From assembly GCA_016715965.1 (NCBI GenBank), contig JADJXG010000001.1, forward strand, positions 1,369,501 through 1,433,500: DNA of 64,000 bases, read 5' to 3'. The position numbers and the translations under genes were made by a program. Source of the DNA: Saprospiraceae bacterium (GTDB lineage: Bacteria; Bacteroidota; Bacteroidia; Chitinophagales; Saprospiraceae). Shown here one piece after another: positions 8,708-16,969 of the stretch; within the stretch, counting starts at the first letter, position 1, and every line of letters begins with the position of its first letter. Under the pieces are notes generated by a model. That model was not told the origin of the DNA, made no database searches, and saw only the letters and a program-made list of their open reading frames with translations.

Positions 8708-9538
8708 TCAGGAAAGCAGGGTTTTCATCTCTTCCCGAAATTCAGAAGGGGTCTGCCCCGTTCGTTTTTTAAATACGTTGGTAAAGTAAGCTTTCTCATT
8801 AAAGCCCAGATCAAAACCAATTTCTGAGATGTTTTTGTCGGTATGCGTCAGTTGGTTTTTGGCTTCGATGAGCTTCCGGGTTTCAATGATTTCGCTGACA
8901 GTTTGGTGAAGTATGTTTTTGCAAATCAGATTTAAATTTCTGGAGGACATAAATAGTTTTTCGGCATAAAATTCAACCCCAAGCGGTCGGTGATAGTTCT
9001 CTTCCAAGATTTTGAGAAAATTTTGAAAAGTGTTGTTTTGTGTGAGATTCCACGGCTCCTGATTGACAACCATTTTTTTTCTTTCCGATTCGATCATGAT
9101 AAAAAGGGCACTCAGTAAATGCTTTACCACACCGAGGTCCGGGTTTACTTGTTGCATTTCTCCATCAATGATCTCACAGAGGATTACAAGACGATGGAAG
9201 CAACTTCCGGCTTCCAATTTTAGACTTGCGTGGTCGTGATAGTGTGCGTATAATTGGAAAGTGATTTCCGGAATAAACTCGCTTTTAAAGCGGAGCACCC
9301 ACATAGCGCATTTTCCTTGGACCGGCTTTGGGATGACCCGATGTACCTTTCCTTTGGTCACGAAACTGACCAGAGGTGCCTCCAGACTGGTGGTTTTGAA
9401 GTCTATAAAGTGCTCCAGTTGCCCTTCTGTTCCAATGATCAATTCCTCAAATTCATGTTTATGCGGTTCGTCCGGACTGGCCGATATTTTGTTTGCTTCC
9501 GCTACATCCACTTTAAATATTTTGAAAAGTTGGTTCAT
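8708..9538 (-). CDS. AraC family transcriptional regulator of the YceI-SDR-pirin-DODA cluster
   Basis: A regulator of about 276 residues. The N-terminal part is a cupin-type sensor: HKHEFEELIIGTEG resembles the AraC ligand-binding arm and barrel, followed by FVTKGKVHRV. The C-terminal 95 residues carry two helix-turn-helix motifs and end with IGFDLGFNEKAYFTNVFKKR, the AraC signature. I chose the ATG at 9538. An in-frame TTG at 9586 would add 16 residues but is less typical, and the likely -7 box lies at 9621-9628. It sits upstream of the four-gene cluster on the same strand with a 98-base gap, and probably controls it and itself. Confidence 0.85.
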   Translation of the reverse strand: MNQLFKIFKVDVAEANKISASPDEPHKHEFEELIIGTEGQLEHFIDFKTTSLEAPLVSFVTKGKVHRVIPKPVQGKCAMWVLRFKSEFIPEITFQLYAHYHDHASLKLEAGSCFHRLVILCEIIDGEMQQVNPDLGVVKHLLSALFIMIESERKKMVVNQEPWNLTQNNTFQNFLKILEENYHRPLGVEFYAEKLFMSSRNLNLICKNILHQTVSEIIETRKLIEAKNQLTHTDKNISEIGFDLGFNEKAYFTNVFKKRTGQTPSEFREEMKTLLS

Positions 9539-9615
9539 TGATTTAATATCGTTCTTTTTTTCAATAAAATAGTCATTGTACAGCAAGTGCAGTTTTTACC
9601 AGGAATAGATCGTAT

Positions 9616-9631
9616 TTGTACAAATGTACAA
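9616..9631 (-). promoter_or_regulatory. Perfect palindrome TTGTACA-AA-TGTACAA overlapping a -7 box
   Basis: A 7-bp inverted repeat with a 2-base spacer. On the minus strand it contains TACATTTG (9621-9628), a match to TANNTTTG, so a protein bound here would cover the promoter of the AraC gene. It is a candidate operator. No clear -33 TTG was found. Confidence 0.5.
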
Positions 9632-9893
9632 TTTCAGAAAACATTGCGCGAAGAATGTAGCAGAATAAAAACTGGAAAGAAAAAATGTTAGCTTATTTAT
9701 TTTACATTTAACTGTCTATTCGATCGTTGGATGTAATTTAATCTTAAAACACGCATCTATATAATTTTGCCATTGTCACCTGCTCAGATTAGTAACACCC
9801 TAATTTAAAAACAATTGAATCTTAAAAGGAGCAAATCCAATGAAGGGTTCATTTGATGAAATACCAGTCTTTCGTGAAAATTCAATACATTCA
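9632..9893. other. Intergenic stretch between AraC gene and small lipoprotein
   Basis: Together with the palindrome region this makes a gene-free stretch of about 355 bases (9539-9893). Apart from the palindrome I see no RNA gene, hairpin terminator or coding remnant. Confidence 0.5.
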
Positions 9894-10274
9894 CTATTCA
9901 CTTTTCTCCTCTCCTTTGAAGGTATATTGGATGTCGTCTTGTCCGGCTTTTATCCAGACATATTTACCGCTGATTGAGCTTCCAGCTACCTGACCTTCCC
10001 AATCCATTTTGCCTTCTTTTTCACTGGTAAGTGTAAATTTGAACATACCAGATTCATCCACTGAGTATGGAGCTTTTCCAAAACCCCACTGGGTGCAGAC
10101 GTCATTTTCGACCTGACCTTCGGCAAACATCATGTTTTCAGTGCCCTCCATTTTTCCTCCGGTAGAGGTTTCAATTTTGAATTTGCGACCGTCCAGGCTC
10201 ATTTTGGCTTTTGAATTTTGGGAATTACAGGAAAAGCCGAGTAGCAATACCAGAAATAAAATCAGATTTTTCAT
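9894..10274 (-). CDS. Small lipoprotein of unknown function
   Basis: A 126-residue protein beginning MKNLILFLVLLLGFSC, a type II signal peptide with a lipobox ending at Cys16, so it is probably anchored to a membrane. The mature part is a small, acidic, probably beta-rich domain: KMEGTENMMFAEGQV, a single GFGKAPYSV, and a GKYVW strand near the end. I recognise no named family. It has no near neighbour on its strand and probably has its own promoter, though I found no clear box. Confidence 0.7.
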   Translation of the reverse strand: MKNLILFLVLLLGFSCNSQNSKAKMSLDGRKFKIETSTGGKMEGTENMMFAEGQVENDVCTQWGFGKAPYSVDESGMFKFTLTSEKEGKMDWEGQVAGSSISGKYVWIKAGQDDIQYTFKGEEKSE

Positions 10275-10693
10275 TTTGCTAAGTTTTAATTAAAAAAGAA
10301 GAAAGATACAACTTTTAGAAAATAGAATTGAAATATAAATGAGATGGACATTTTCCCGCGGTATTTGCCAGAATAAAGTTTATTATGATTTGACAAGGGA
10401 GCTATCTCAGATTAAACAATTCTAATTATTGCATGAAGCTCATTTTCAAAGTTGGGGTCCTTTGTCGACAATTTCGATTTAATCTTAAAATGTACCCAAA
10501 TTCCATTCACTTTTTTTTCAAATTCATTTCACTTCGAAATGGGAATCTTTTATTTGATGTAGGAATTCCGTTTAAAACTATTTAGCAGCCTGTGCAATGA
10601 CAATTGCATGTACCCTAGCGGCAAAACATGTTGCAAGCTCTTTACTTTCAATCATTTCAATGTGTATTTGCCATTTCTGTGGGTATTAAATTC
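10275..10693. other. Intergenic stretch without a recognised gene
   Basis: About 420 bases. Frames are short and unlike known proteins. The longest minus-strand frame near 10590-10690 codes for fewer than 40 residues with no recognisable motif. No hairpin terminator was found. Confidence 0.5.
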
Positions 10694-11404
10694 CTATAAC
10701 ATTAAAAGCATGGAGAGACTCATGGCTATCATTAAACCATCTTCAATGATTGTAACTGTACTCATTGGCAGATTAAAGACTGCTCCCAGACAGGCACATT
10801 GAATTTTCTTTTTGTTAAGTACCGTTTGCAACACGCCAATTATACTTATCGACATTACCACCGATGTAACCAGGTTGGTTACAAAAGGATTGAAGTTGAC
10901 CAGATATGCTATTCCTAGACTCAGTTCAATAAAAGCATAAACGTAGGCCCAGGAGGGTATTTTTCTTGCGATCACATCATACATGGCATAGCTTTCCGCA
11001 AAGTTTTTCAGATTTAGCATTTTAAAGAATGAAAACACCAAAAAGAAACCAGCCATAAAGTGTCGCATCCACTTCATGTAATCAAAATCTTGACCAGCTA
11101 TCTGAATGATGAGGCTTACTGCTAAAATATACAAAAAAATGAGCAAGACAGGTTTGTAACTTTCAAACCAGGATTTGGCCATCTCAAAAGTCTCGTTGTG
11201 ATCAAAGGAGGAAATTTGATACTTGCTGTCCAGTGCCTTTTGCAAATCAGCCAGTGCGATGTGTTTATCCATGGTGACGATGGCTGAGTTGTCTAAAACA
11301 GATACTTCCACGGCCGACACATTTTCTACCATCAACAAGGCAGATTTTACTTTTGCTTCGCAACTTGTACAGGTCATTCCTGTAATCTGATATTTGTGAG
11401 TCAT
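10694..11404 (-). CDS. HMA-domain membrane protein with MauE/DoxX-like region
   Basis: About 236 residues from the ATG at 11404, which places the start directly before the HMA domain; a second ATG at 11419 would add five residues. Residues 1-65 are a heavy-metal-associated domain with ITGMTCTSCEAKV, the metal-binding CxxC being Cys12 and Cys15. The rest has four or five membrane segments and a QCACLGAVF motif like the CxCFG motif of MauE/DoxX-type proteins. The HMA domain normally binds Cu(I) or a similar thiophilic ion. The protein may link metal capture to a redox or transport step in the inner membrane. It follows, by 86 bases, a regulator with its own CxxC domain, suggesting metal-controlled expression. 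Confidence 0.8.
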   Translation of the reverse strand: MTHKYQITGMTCTSCEAKVKSALLMVENVSAVEVSVLDNSAIVTMDKHIALADLQKALDSKYQISSFDHNETFEMAKSWFESYKPVLLIFLYILAVSLIIQIAGQDFDYMKWMRHFMAGFFLVFSFFKMLNLKNFAESYAMYDVIARKIPSWAYVYAFIELSLGIAYLVNFNPFVTNLVTSVVMSISIIGVLQTVLNKKKIQCACLGAVFNLPMSTVTIIEDGLMIAMSLSMLLML

Positions 11405-11490
11405 ATTTGAATAGAACATTTTTGTCGGTACAAAGGTCTACCTCCATGTTAAAGCAGTTGTTACACTATTTTGGGAAAGTGTTGCAAGAT

Positions 11491-12051
11491 TTACAAATGG
11501 TCAATTTGTCTGCGCTTTTTGACTTTAAGTTGTTTAAAATAGCTGGGTGAAAAGCCTGTCACTTTTTTAAACTGATTGCTTAAATGAGCCACACTGCTAT
11601 AATTGAGAAGATGGGCAATTTCATTTAGAGTCATTTCATCATACAATATAAGTTCTTTTACCCTTTCCAATTTCTGATGGATGAAATACTTCTCAATGGT
11701 AATGCCCTCCACCTCAGAAAACAAATTGCTCAAAGTGCTGTAATCCTGATTAAGTTGTTGAGCAAGATAATCAGATAAATTGATATTGATTTGATTGTTC
11801 TTTTTATGTACCAGATCAATGATTAGATGTTTTATTTTTTCAATAACCTTGCTTTTTTTATTGTCAATGAGATCGAAACCCACCGATTGAAGATTGTGCA
11901 ACAATTCTGATTTTTTATCATCTATGTTGCTTTCCTGAATTTCCACTTCGCCCAATTCCACAGAAAGAGGGTGCAGTCCCGATTTCAACAATTTTGATTT
12001 CACCACCATTTTGCAGCGGTCACAAACCATGTTTTTGATGTAAAGTTTCAT
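11491..12051 (-). CDS. AraC-type regulator with N-terminal HMA-like CxxC domain
   Basis: About 186 residues from the ATG at 12051. A longer frame starts at 12105, but the extra 18 residues are not HMA-like. Residues 1-65 begin MKLYIKNMVCDRCKMVV, with Cys10 and Cys13 placed as in HMA metal-binding domains, followed by LGEVEI and a PLSVELG strand. Residues 85-180 form an AraC DNA-binding domain with LNEIAHLLNYSSVAHLSNQFKKVTG. This makes a one-component sensor in which metal or thiol state may control DNA binding. It lies just upstream of the HMA-MauE membrane gene on the same strand, the likely target. Confidence 0.82.
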   Translation of the reverse strand: MKLYIKNMVCDRCKMVVKSKLLKSGLHPLSVELGEVEIQESNIDDKKSELLHNLQSVGFDLIDNKKSKVIEKIKHLIIDLVHKKNNQININLSDYLAQQLNQDYSTLSNLFSEVEGITIEKYFIHQKLERVKELILYDEMTLNEIAHLLNYSSVAHLSNQFKKVTGFSPSYFKQLKVKKRRQIDHL

Positions 12052-12356
12052 TCTAGCAAGATAGAGAATGGGATAACTATCAGTTCTTAAAAAAGTTTTC
12101 TCCAAAATATGACAAGGACTCGTTTAGGTAAGATCAAAAGAATGGAAACATCGCGCCTGACATTAAATATTTCAATTCAATATATTTTAAAAGTGAATTT
12201 TTTTATTGGACATTTATTTGGAAATCGCAGCATCAAAACTTAAGTTTTAAATGTTCCAAAGTATGATGATCCAATACAGCTATTTTTCATTTAGACAATT
12301 TTAAGGAATCTTAAAAATCCTTTTAATTCCCTTGGTCTTTGCTTTATTTTCAACGG

Positions 12357-13478
12357 TTACAATCCCTTTTTCCAGTACCTGCTTGTCACAAACACACTCA
12401 TGTATTCTGCGGTACCGTAATGAGATTTTAAGGCCAAGCCGGTTGCGAGGTATATTGGTTGCAAGAAACGGAGGGGAATGTAATATTGAACACTGAGGCG
12501 GCTGAACAAAGGGACATTGGTGAGCACTACATTTTGCAATAGTTGATAACCAAGTCTTGCTTCCAACCCAAGTCTACCCACCAGCCATTCGTGCGAAGCA
12601 AAGACTTGCAATCGTGTGCCCAAAGCCCAGGCAGACCGGATATCGGTTCGCAATTCGGTGTGTGCCGCAAAATACGAACCCAGCCGATGCTGTTCTCCCT
12701 CGAGACCTAGTCGTATCAATTGATATTGCCTGTAATGATAGGATACATCCAGAGCCAAGATCTGAACCGGAAATCTGGGGCCCCCCGGAATCCTAAACTC
12801 CCTGTAAGCCTTTCCCCAACTCAGACCATAACTCCACCGGGAGATTATTTTTGGTTTTGGGAAAGTTTCAGCGATAGGTTTTGTCCAATGGCGGCTGGCT
12901 CTCCAGCCCGCCATAACACCAAGATAATTGAGACCCAGGTTGGGGAGTTGAAAGCCACCGTTGGACAAATGGTCAAGACCAATTCCGGTGAAAATAGCGC
13001 CAAGCTTTTTCATTTGTTTTTCATACCTGATCTGAAAGGATACATGGTTGTTGAATGGAAGGCTGATGGTCGTGTTTAATGAATTGGAAATCGGATCGTA
13101 TTTTTTTAAATGATAACTCAGCCCACTTCCTACGATCAGCCGCAAGGACTGTTCTCCAAAATGTTTTAAACCAAAATCAACATAGGGTATGATGCTATAG
13201 GCCATACCGAGTATCTCAAACGGATGACCCAGATGCATGATGTTGATTCGGGCTCCCAACCTGGGGTATCCGTATTCCCTGTGCCAAGCCAATGTGCCGC
13301 GGGTCTGATATTCCAATCCTGCCTGTATCCAAACGCCGATACCTTTTGGTTTAAATAAAAAGCTTTGGGTGTGCGGACGCAAATGAACCATTTGGATGGA
13401 TCCGGTCCCTGCTATTTGACATTTAGAGGACAGTGATGATGACACTATCAATGGTATAAGGACAATAATTCGGATCAT
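12357..13478 (-). CDS. PagL-like acyloxyacyl hydrolase (lipid A 3-O-deacylase family)
   Basis: About 373 residues with an N-terminal signal peptide. The PagL catalytic signature is present: GIGLDHLSNGGF followed by PNLGLN, with His170 and Ser172 in the positions of the PagL catalytic pair. PagL enzymes are outer-membrane beta-barrels that remove the 3-O acyl chain of lipid A. This protein is longer than PagL itself because about 180 residues follow the catalytic strands, rich in alternating aromatic and polar residues as in further barrel strands. I use the ATG at 13478. The TTG at 13487 lies inside the TACTTTTG promoter box and is unlikely. Nothing adjacent acts on lipopolysaccharide. Confidence 0.75.
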   Translation of the reverse strand: MIRIIVLIPLIVSSSLSSKCQIAGTGSIQMVHLRPHTQSFLFKPKGIGVWIQAGLEYQTRGTLAWHREYGYPRLGARINIMHLGHPFEILGMAYSIIPYVDFGLKHFGEQSLRLIVGSGLSYHLKKYDPISNSLNTTISLPFNNHVSFQIRYEKQMKKLGAIFTGIGLDHLSNGGFQLPNLGLNYLGVMAGWRASRHWTKPIAETFPKPKIISRWSYGLSWGKAYREFRIPGGPRFPVQILALDVSYHYRQYQLIRLGLEGEQHRLGSYFAAHTELRTDIRSAWALGTRLQVFASHEWLVGRLGLEARLGYQLLQNVVLTNVPLFSRLSVQYYIPLRFLQPIYLATGLALKSHYGTAEYMSVFVTSRYWKKGL

Positions 13479-13484
13479 CAAGCA

Positions 13485-13492
13485 CAAAAGTA
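13485..13492 (-). promoter_or_regulatory. -7 box TACTTTTG, six bases before the PagL-like ATG
   Basis: Matches TANNTTTG on the minus strand. Only 6 bases separate it from the ATG at 13478, so the transcript may be leaderless or nearly so. It also argues against the upstream TTG start. Confidence 0.5.
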
Positions 13493-14017
13493 TCTTTTAA
13501 TTTTTATTTCTTATCACATGGTTTCAGAATTCCATAAAGAGCTTTGATGGATGGTCGTGGAATGCAGATTTTACACCAAAATTTTACTTACTTTCTTATA
13601 ATCGCGAAGTTAAGATCCATAAAACAATTTTGATCAAACGTTAAAAAAAGGATCTCTTTAACCGAAGTCATGAAAGAGTCTCCTAACAGACAGGAACAGA
13701 GATTGGGTTTTATCCATCGACCCAAACAGTCAGAATCTTAGAGTGGTCAATCTTTAAACAGAATAATTGATCATTTAAAAAATTCATTGATAAGATAAAT
13801 GTCCGTTTTCTCGCCAATGAGAATACAGGTATCGATTGGAAAAGTGCAGCTACTTTTCTAATAATAGTTTTTCTTAACAACAAAAATTAGAAAGAGAAAA
13901 TTATATTGATAACCAATAATTGTAAAGGAATGCAAATTCATTCATCTGTCAATCAGAAAAATTAAAAATAGGATTCTGAATACAGATGTATCCTCATGAG
14001 GGTACCCAATTATTCTT
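13493..14017. other. Gene-free AT-rich interval
   Basis: About 525 bases with no open frame of note, no RNA-like structure and no recognisable gene remnant on either strand. Confidence 0.5.
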
Positions 14018-14061
14018 GAAAAAATTAAAATAAAGTAAGGTAAAAATCAAGTTTACTTTAT
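14018..14061 (-). terminator. Putative intrinsic terminator of hutH
   Basis: On the minus strand ATAAAGTAA pairs with TTACTTTAT (9 bp, 14-base loop), followed by TTTAATTTTTT. The stem begins at the hutH stop codon. The stem is AT-rich, so strength is uncertain. Confidence 0.5.
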
Positions 14062-15543
14062 CGCCCTCTCCAAAAAGTCAATCGTAGATTTAAATTGATC
14101 AGAAGGAATGTGATCCTCCTCAATAAAAGGAACCTCGTTTAAGTAAGAATCTACCAAAGTTTGTAGTTGCATTGGCAATTTCCAACTTGGTCTATATTGC
14201 CAAGCACGAACAGCCGTCATCCACTCCATCGCCAAGACCTGACGGACGTTCTGCACCAATTCCAAACACTTTAAACCCGCGTTGGCTGCCATGCTGACAT
14301 GGTCTTCTTGTCCCTTGCTGGTGACAATCGAATCTACACTTGCGGGAGTGGCCAGTTGTTTGTTGGCACTGACCAATGCAGCAGCGGAATATTGCACAAT
14401 CATATAACCAGAATTCAATCCGGGTTGGGAGGTGAGAAAATCAGGTAAGTCACGACTTCCGTTTATCAACTGGTATATTCTCCGCTCAGAAATATTGCCT
14501 ATTTCCGCCATCGCAATGGCCAAATAATCAGAAGCGAGGGCGAGCGGCTGGGCATGAAAATTTCCACCGGACAGGACTTTGTCGTCAGATAGCAAAAGGG
14601 GATTATCAGTCACGGCATTGGCCTCTCTTTCTGCAATCGAATGAATGTATTCCAAGGCATCTCTGCTGGCTCCATGCACCTGAGGTATGCAGCGAAAACT
14701 ATAGGGATCTTGTACGGATTGTCGGATCCGTTCTGGCAGTTCTCCATTGGATAAAATCTCACGTAGCCTCTGGGCTGTTTGAATTTGGCCTTTTTGAATT
14801 CTGAGGGCGTGGATTTCAGGATGCAAAAAATCCATCGAACAATTGAAAGCTTCCATTGATAGGGCAGAAATCCAGTCCGATTGAAGCATTAGGTTTTCGG
14901 ATTGTCTGAGGGCAGCTACCAGTAAAGCAAGAGAATATTGACTGCCATTGAGCAAAGCGAGGCCTTCCTTGGCCGCCAAACCTACCGGTATAATGTTTTT
15001 CTCAGCAAAAACTTTCTGGCAACTTTCAGCAGCGCCATCCTTCCAGATGGACCCTTCCCCAATAAAGGGGAGCGATAGATGGGCCAATGGAGCCAGATCG
15101 CCGGAAGCCCCCAGCGAACCATACCTGGGAATTACCGGAATCAAATCATCATTGTACATCTTAATTAAAAATTCCAGACTGCTCAAACGAACCGCTGAAT
15201 TTCCTTTGGAGAGAGAAAGGATTTTGAGAAGCAGCACGAGACGGGTGATTTCCTTTGAAATGGGCTGACCAGTGCCACAAGCATGAGATTTGACCAGATT
15301 GAACTGAAGATGGGTTAATTCGCTATCAGGAATGACCTGGTTACACAGAGACCCAAATCCGGTATTGACCCCGTAAATAGGTCGATCGATAGATTCCATG
15401 CGTTTTTCAAGACGTTGTCTTCCTGATTTTACTTTTTCAATAAGTGGATCAGATAATTTCAAAACGGAAAAATGGGTCCAGATCTTAATTATCTCATCCA
15501 GCCCAAGCTGCTCATCCATTAAAATATATTCCTGCTTCATCAT
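14053..15543 (-). CDS. hutH: Histidine ammonia-lyase
   Basis: A 496-residue member of the aromatic amino acid lyase family, usual length about 500. GSLGASGDLAPLAH supplies Ala-Ser-Gly (146-148), which cyclises to the MIO cofactor. GVNTGFGSLCN near 58-68 and SHACGTG near 86-92 match HutH; the SH pair favours histidine over phenylalanine or tyrosine. It converts L-histidine to trans-urocanate and ammonia. Unusually no hutU, hutI or hutG lies nearby. The start is ATGATG only two bases after a TATCTTTG box, so the true start may be the second ATG at 15540 on a leaderless transcript. Flexirubin-pathway lyases are related, but no such cluster is present. Confidence 0.92.
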   Translation of the reverse strand: MMKQEYILMDEQLGLDEIIKIWTHFSVLKLSDPLIEKVKSGRQRLEKRMESIDRPIYGVNTGFGSLCNQVIPDSELTHLQFNLVKSHACGTGQPISKEITRLVLLLKILSLSKGNSAVRLSSLEFLIKMYNDDLIPVIPRYGSLGASGDLAPLAHLSLPFIGEGSIWKDGAAESCQKVFAEKNIIPVGLAAKEGLALLNGSQYSLALLVAALRQSENLMLQSDWISALSMEAFNCSMDFLHPEIHALRIQKGQIQTAQRLREILSNGELPERIRQSVQDPYSFRCIPQVHGASRDALEYIHSIAEREANAVTDNPLLLSDDKVLSGGNFHAQPLALASDYLAIAMAEIGNISERRIYQLINGSRDLPDFLTSQPGLNSGYMIVQYSAAALVSANKQLATPASVDSIVTSKGQEDHVSMAANAGLKCLELVQNVRQVLAMEWMTAVRAWQYRPSWKLPMQLQTLVDSYLNEVPFIEEDHIPSDQFKSTIDFLERAIK

Positions 15544-15545
15544 TG

Positions 15546-15553
15546 CAAAGATA
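15546..15553 (-). promoter_or_regulatory. -7 box TATCTTTG directly before hutH
   Basis: Matches TANNTTTG on the minus strand and ends two bases before the ATGATG start, implying a leaderless transcript. No -33 TTG at a standard distance was found. Confidence 0.5.
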
Positions 15554-15692
15554 GAGGAGTGATTGGTTTTAAATGACGGCTTTCTTTACTGCAACTAAGG
15601 GATGGACAAGTTTGCTGGTGGATGATTACAAGCTGTAAAGGCAAACTTTTAAGCAGTTGCAATTAATTACATCGGATAACTCAGGATCATAT

Positions 15693-15700
15693 TACATTTG
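15693..15700 (+). promoter_or_regulatory. -7 box TACATTTG of recA
   Basis: Matches TANNTTTG, 26 bases before the recA ATG. No LexA-like palindrome was recognised around it. Confidence 0.45.
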
Positions 15701-15726
15701 TGCAAAATATTTAAATCCATTAAAAC

Positions 15727-16770
15727 ATGTCAAAAGAACGCGATGAAAAACTAAAAGCACTCCAGCTTACCATGGACCGGTTGGACAAAACTTATGGGAA
15801 AGGATCAATCATGAAGTTAGGAGACAAACCTGTCCTGGATGAAGTCCCAGTGATCTCTACAGGCTCTATTTCACTGGACGTTGCCCTGGGAGTGGGAGGA
15901 TTTCCAAAAGGAAGAGTGATTGAAATATATGGCCCCGAAAGTTCTGGAAAGACCACCCTTGCCATTCACGCCATTGCAGAATGTCAGAAAAAAGGCGGTA
16001 TTGCTGCATTCATTGATGCCGAGCACGCCTTTGACAGGACTTATGCAGAAGGACTTGGGGTCAAGACAGAAGATTTGTTGATTTCTCAACCAGACAATGG
16101 GGAGCAAGCACTTGAAATTGCCGAAAATCTGATTAGATCGGGAGCCATAGACATTATCGTCATTGATTCCGTAGCTGCCCTAGTGCCAAGAAGTGAAATC
16201 GAAGGGGAGATGGGAGATTCCAAAATGGGATTACAGGCAAGACTGATGTCTCAGGCTTTGAGAAAACTCACAGGGACCATTGGAAAAACAGGTTGTTGTT
16301 GCATTTTTATCAACCAGTTGAGGGAAAAAATTGGTGTCATGTTTGGAAATCCTGAAACCACCACCGGAGGAAACGCTTTAAAATTCTATGCTTCCATGCG
16401 CCTTGACATTCGCCGCAGCGGTACCGCCATTAAAGACAAAGACGGCAATGTCACAGGCAACAGGGTGAAGGTCAAAGTTGTGAAAAACAAATTGGCCCCT
16501 CCTTTTAAAGTGGCAGAATTTGACATCGAATACGGAGAAGGAATCTCCAAAATCGGAGAAATCGTTGATCTTGGTGCAGAACTCAATGTTTTGACCAAAA
16601 GTGGAAGCTGGTATGCCTATGAAGGAACAAAAGTGGCTCAGGGGCGTGACGCTGCAAAACAATTTATGACCGACAACCCCGAACTAGCTCTTGAAATTGA
16701 AAATAAAATCAGGCAGAAACTTGCCAATTCCAAGGTGGTCAAAGTGGAAGCAGGTGCTGACGAGGAATGA
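15727..16770 (+). CDS. recA: Recombinase RecA
   Basis: A 347-residue RecA of normal length. Walker A is GPESSGKTT (from residue 69), Walker B lies in IDIIVIDSVAALVP, the loop L1/L2 region includes GVMFGNPETTTGGNALKFYAS, and the C-terminus is acidic (VEAGADEE). RecA forms filaments on single-stranded DNA, drives strand exchange and promotes LexA-type autocleavage. One oddity is three consecutive cysteines in TGCCCIFINQLREK, where most RecA proteins have one or none. It is monocistronic: a -7 box lies upstream, the gene upstream is divergent, and a long gap follows. Confidence 0.98.
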   Translation: MSKERDEKLKALQLTMDRLDKTYGKGSIMKLGDKPVLDEVPVISTGSISLDVALGVGGFPKGRVIEIYGPESSGKTTLAIHAIAECQKKGGIAAFIDAEHAFDRTYAEGLGVKTEDLLISQPDNGEQALEIAENLIRSGAIDIIVIDSVAALVPRSEIEGEMGDSKMGLQARLMSQALRKLTGTIGKTGCCCIFINQLREKIGVMFGNPETTTGGNALKFYASMRLDIRRSGTAIKDKDGNVTGNRVKVKVVKNKLAPPFKVAEFDIEYGEGISKIGEIVDLGAELNVLTKSGSWYAYEGTKVAQGRDAAKQFMTDNPELALEIENKIRQKLANSKVVKVEAGADEE

Positions 16771-16934
16771 AGTTGAGTGGATAAGGACTGTTTATATATC
16801 GCAAACTTGAGCAATTTACGATTTGGTTTGGCTATAAGGAAATTGAAAAAAATAGATAATTAATTTATTTACAATAGTTTATAGCATTTCAAAGCCTTTG
16901 TAACGGAAAATTAAATTATTTTAACGCAAAAAAA
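16771..16934. other. Spacer between recA and the putative small RNA promoter
   Basis: AT-rich; no clear recA terminator hairpin and no open frame. Confidence 0.4.
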
Positions 16935-16964
16935 TTTGTTGAAAAAGATATTTCAGTACTTTTG
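16935..16964 (+). promoter_or_regulatory. Strong Bacteroidota-type promoter TTTG-N18-TACTTTTG
   Basis: TTTG at 16935-16938 and TACTTTTG at 16957-16964, 18 bases apart, within the 17-23 range described for Bacteroidota. The nearest downstream gene starts 560 bases away and has its own promoter, so this one seems to drive a separate short transcript. Confidence 0.6.
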
Positions 16965-16969
16965 TTGCA

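Noticed and set aside
9254..9572. Two plus-strand open frames opposite the AraC regulator
   Set aside because: They lie antisense to a clear AraC gene and show no family features.
10590..10690. Short minus-strand frame after the HMA-MauE gene
   Set aside because: Under 40 codons, no recognised motif, no start-site support.
15693..15727. LexA box in the recA promoter
   Set aside because: No inverted repeat resembling a LexA site could be seen between the -7 box and the ATG.
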